DNA from: Archaeoglobales archaeon
GTDB lineage: Archaea > Halobacteriota > Archaeoglobi > Archaeoglobales > Archaeoglobaceae
Direction of reading: 5' to 3'
NCBI GenBank assembly: GCA_003662985.1
Contig: QMZD01000016.1
Coordinates: 1-12,234, forward strand
Length of the DNA stretch: 12,234 nt
Shown here: one piece after another, positions 11,241 through 12,234 of the stretch
How the letters are laid out: the number at the start of each line of letters is the position of its first letter
Position numbering within the stretch: the first letter of the stretch is position 1
Program-made: the position numbers and the translations under genes
The notes under the pieces: generated by a model
Told to the model about the DNA's origin: nothing
Databases searched by the model: none
What the model saw: the letters and a program-made list of their open reading frames with translations, nothing else

Positions 11241-12234
11241 GCCGAAAAGGATGGATACCGCAAGCTGCAGGAATATCACGGCAAAGAAAAGATACATCGC
11301 TTTCTCTCCTATTTCTTGAAAGGCCTTCTCGATGTACTTGAAGAAATCGTTTCCCATCACCCTAACTTCTACTTCTCTTTTTGAGTATCCAATTTCGTCC
11401 ACCTCTTTGAACTCCGTTTGAATACTGTTTTCGATAAAATCAAGTATGATCTCTCTTTCAGCTCTATCGCTTCCGACCGGCATGTATCCTACTTTCGGTG
11501 AGATCGCCGTTTTTGCGTGGTTATCTGTAGACGCTATAATTCCCTTATATCCATTTTCAGCGAAAAAGCTCTCCAGCTCATTCTTAAAACTGCAATCCAC
11601 ATTGTTTCCATCTAACATTAGCAGGGCATACTTTTCACCATCGTAATCGAGGAGGAGCATCGCTATATGTCCGCATGTATTAGCCGTCTCGATTTTCCTC
11701 TTAGAAAAAGAATACCTCAGGTTATTTGTTTGCTTAAGCCCATGCTTGGTGGCTCTTTCCACGAGACCCCTTATTTCCACTAGATCCTCAGGGGTTATTT
11801 CGTAATTCGGCTTATGGCAGTTGTGGCAGTCAATGATCATGCATTCACCTAAAATGTCTTCAGCAAAACTGTATACACCTTCAGGAATATCGTCTATAGC
11901 TTCTTTTCCAGAGATAAACAGAAGCTTAACACCATCAAATGGAAAAATTTTTAGGCTAAACTTTTCTCCTTCAGTCTCTACTGGCTTGTACGAGGCTATT
12001 CTTTTCAGAAATTCGCAATCCAGGGTTTCAACAATTTTCTCAACATCTGTGGCTGAGGTGGGATTGCTGTCGTGCTTGGCTGGAGAGTGAAGATAGATCG
12101 AATTTTCAACTACATCCAAGATTTTACCGACAAGCATTGCTCCCCCAATGTTCCTCAGAGGGCCAGGATGGAAGGACGTGGTAATTAGCTTAACGTTCCC
12201 TATTTTTAGACACCTAACCCATCCTTTTTTATTC
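11226..12234 (-). CDS. DUF2070 family membrane protein, 5'-truncated
   Basis: The frame stays open from the first visible ATG (12137) to the window edge, adding 32 codons, so 335 C-terminal residues of a longer protein are present. FHPGPLRNIGGAM just before that ATG belongs to the conserved core, so 12137 is not the start. Signatures counted from Met 12137 are LHSPAKHDSNP (16-26), IDCHNCHKP (102-110), LMLDGNN (173-179), STDNHAKT (203-210) and PVG (220-222). DUF2070 proteins are archaeal; as I recall they have a multi-helix N-terminal membrane part, outside this window, followed by this soluble domain. One membrane helix (about 279-300) closes the protein. The His/Asp/Cys-rich motifs suggest metal binding and possibly hydrolase activity, which is inference. 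The gene lies 106 bp upstream of the GTPase gene on the same strand. Confidence 0.87.
   Translation of the reverse strand, partial: NKKGWVRCLKIGNVKLITTSFHPGPLRNIGGAMLVGKILDVVENSIYLHSPAKHDSNPTSATDVEKIVETLDCEFLKRIASYKPVETEGEKFSLKIFPFDGVKLLFISGKEAIDDIPEGVYSFAEDILGECMIIDCHNCHKPNYEITPEDLVEIRGLVERATKHGLKQTNNLRYSFSKRKIETANTCGHIAMLLLDYDGEKYALLMLDGNNVDCSFKNELESFFAENGYKGIIASTDNHAKTAISPKVGYMPVGSDRAEREIILDFIENSIQTEFKEVDEIGYSKREVEVRVMGNDFFKYIEKAFQEIGEKAMYLFFAVIFLQLAVSILFGTIMM

Overview
This window reads as ordinary, gene-dense chromosome from a thermophilic euryarchaeon. The gene set includes CofC (coenzyme F420 synthesis), a type-2 peptidyl-tRNA hydrolase, DUF763, DUF2070, an archaeal eIF2B-like protein and a GTPBP1-like GTPase. 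A secreted Lon-like protease carries a C-terminus of the archaeosortase-processed PGF type. TATA-like boxes sit about 25 bp upstream of many start codons, and arginine is written mostly with AGA/AGG. F420 plus PGF-type sorting fits Archaeoglobales best, or a methanogen-related lineage; this placement is inferred from gene content, not from a search. No insertion sequence, phage gene, CRISPR array, tRNA or rRNA was found.

Layout. 1-1095 (+) is the 3' part of a membrane protein with a DUF92 domain, cut by the left edge. It converges on 1149-3071 (-), the surface-anchored S16 protease. Divergent from the protease is 3170-3760 (+), a HAD phosphatase, which converges with a small membrane protein at 3766-4164 (-). 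Three minus-strand genes follow: a NagD-type HAD phosphatase (4305-5102), Pth2 (5166-5516) and an unrecognised beta-rich protein with an acidic tail (5605-6180). That last gene shares a palindromic TATA region with divergent cofC (6280-7056, +). DUF763 (7146-8285, -) is divergent from the eIF2B-like gene (8512-9363, +). The latter converges with the GTPBP1-like GTPase (9551-11119, -). The window ends inside a DUF2070 gene (11226-12234, -) cut by the right edge.

How the genes relate. Most genes appear to have their own promoter, and there is no tight multi-gene operon. Themes are translation and its quality control (Pth2, GTPBP1-like GTPase, eIF2B-like protein), cofactor synthesis (CofC), phosphate-ester hydrolysis (two unrelated HAD classes), cell-envelope proteolysis (Lon-like protease) and possibly polyprenyl-phosphate metabolism (DUF92). 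Several families have no settled function.

I see no obvious new multi-gene system. The leads most worth following are the archaeosortase-type anchor on an ATPase-less Lon protease, a Schlafen/AlbA_2-like N-terminus on the GTPase, a possible fusion of two lipid-kinase-type domains in the DUF92 protein, an eIF2B-like protein lacking the isomerase cysteine, and a recurring pattern of 8-12 bp tandem duplications at gene edges. No gene-free stretch exceeds 300 bp; the longest is 8286-8511.
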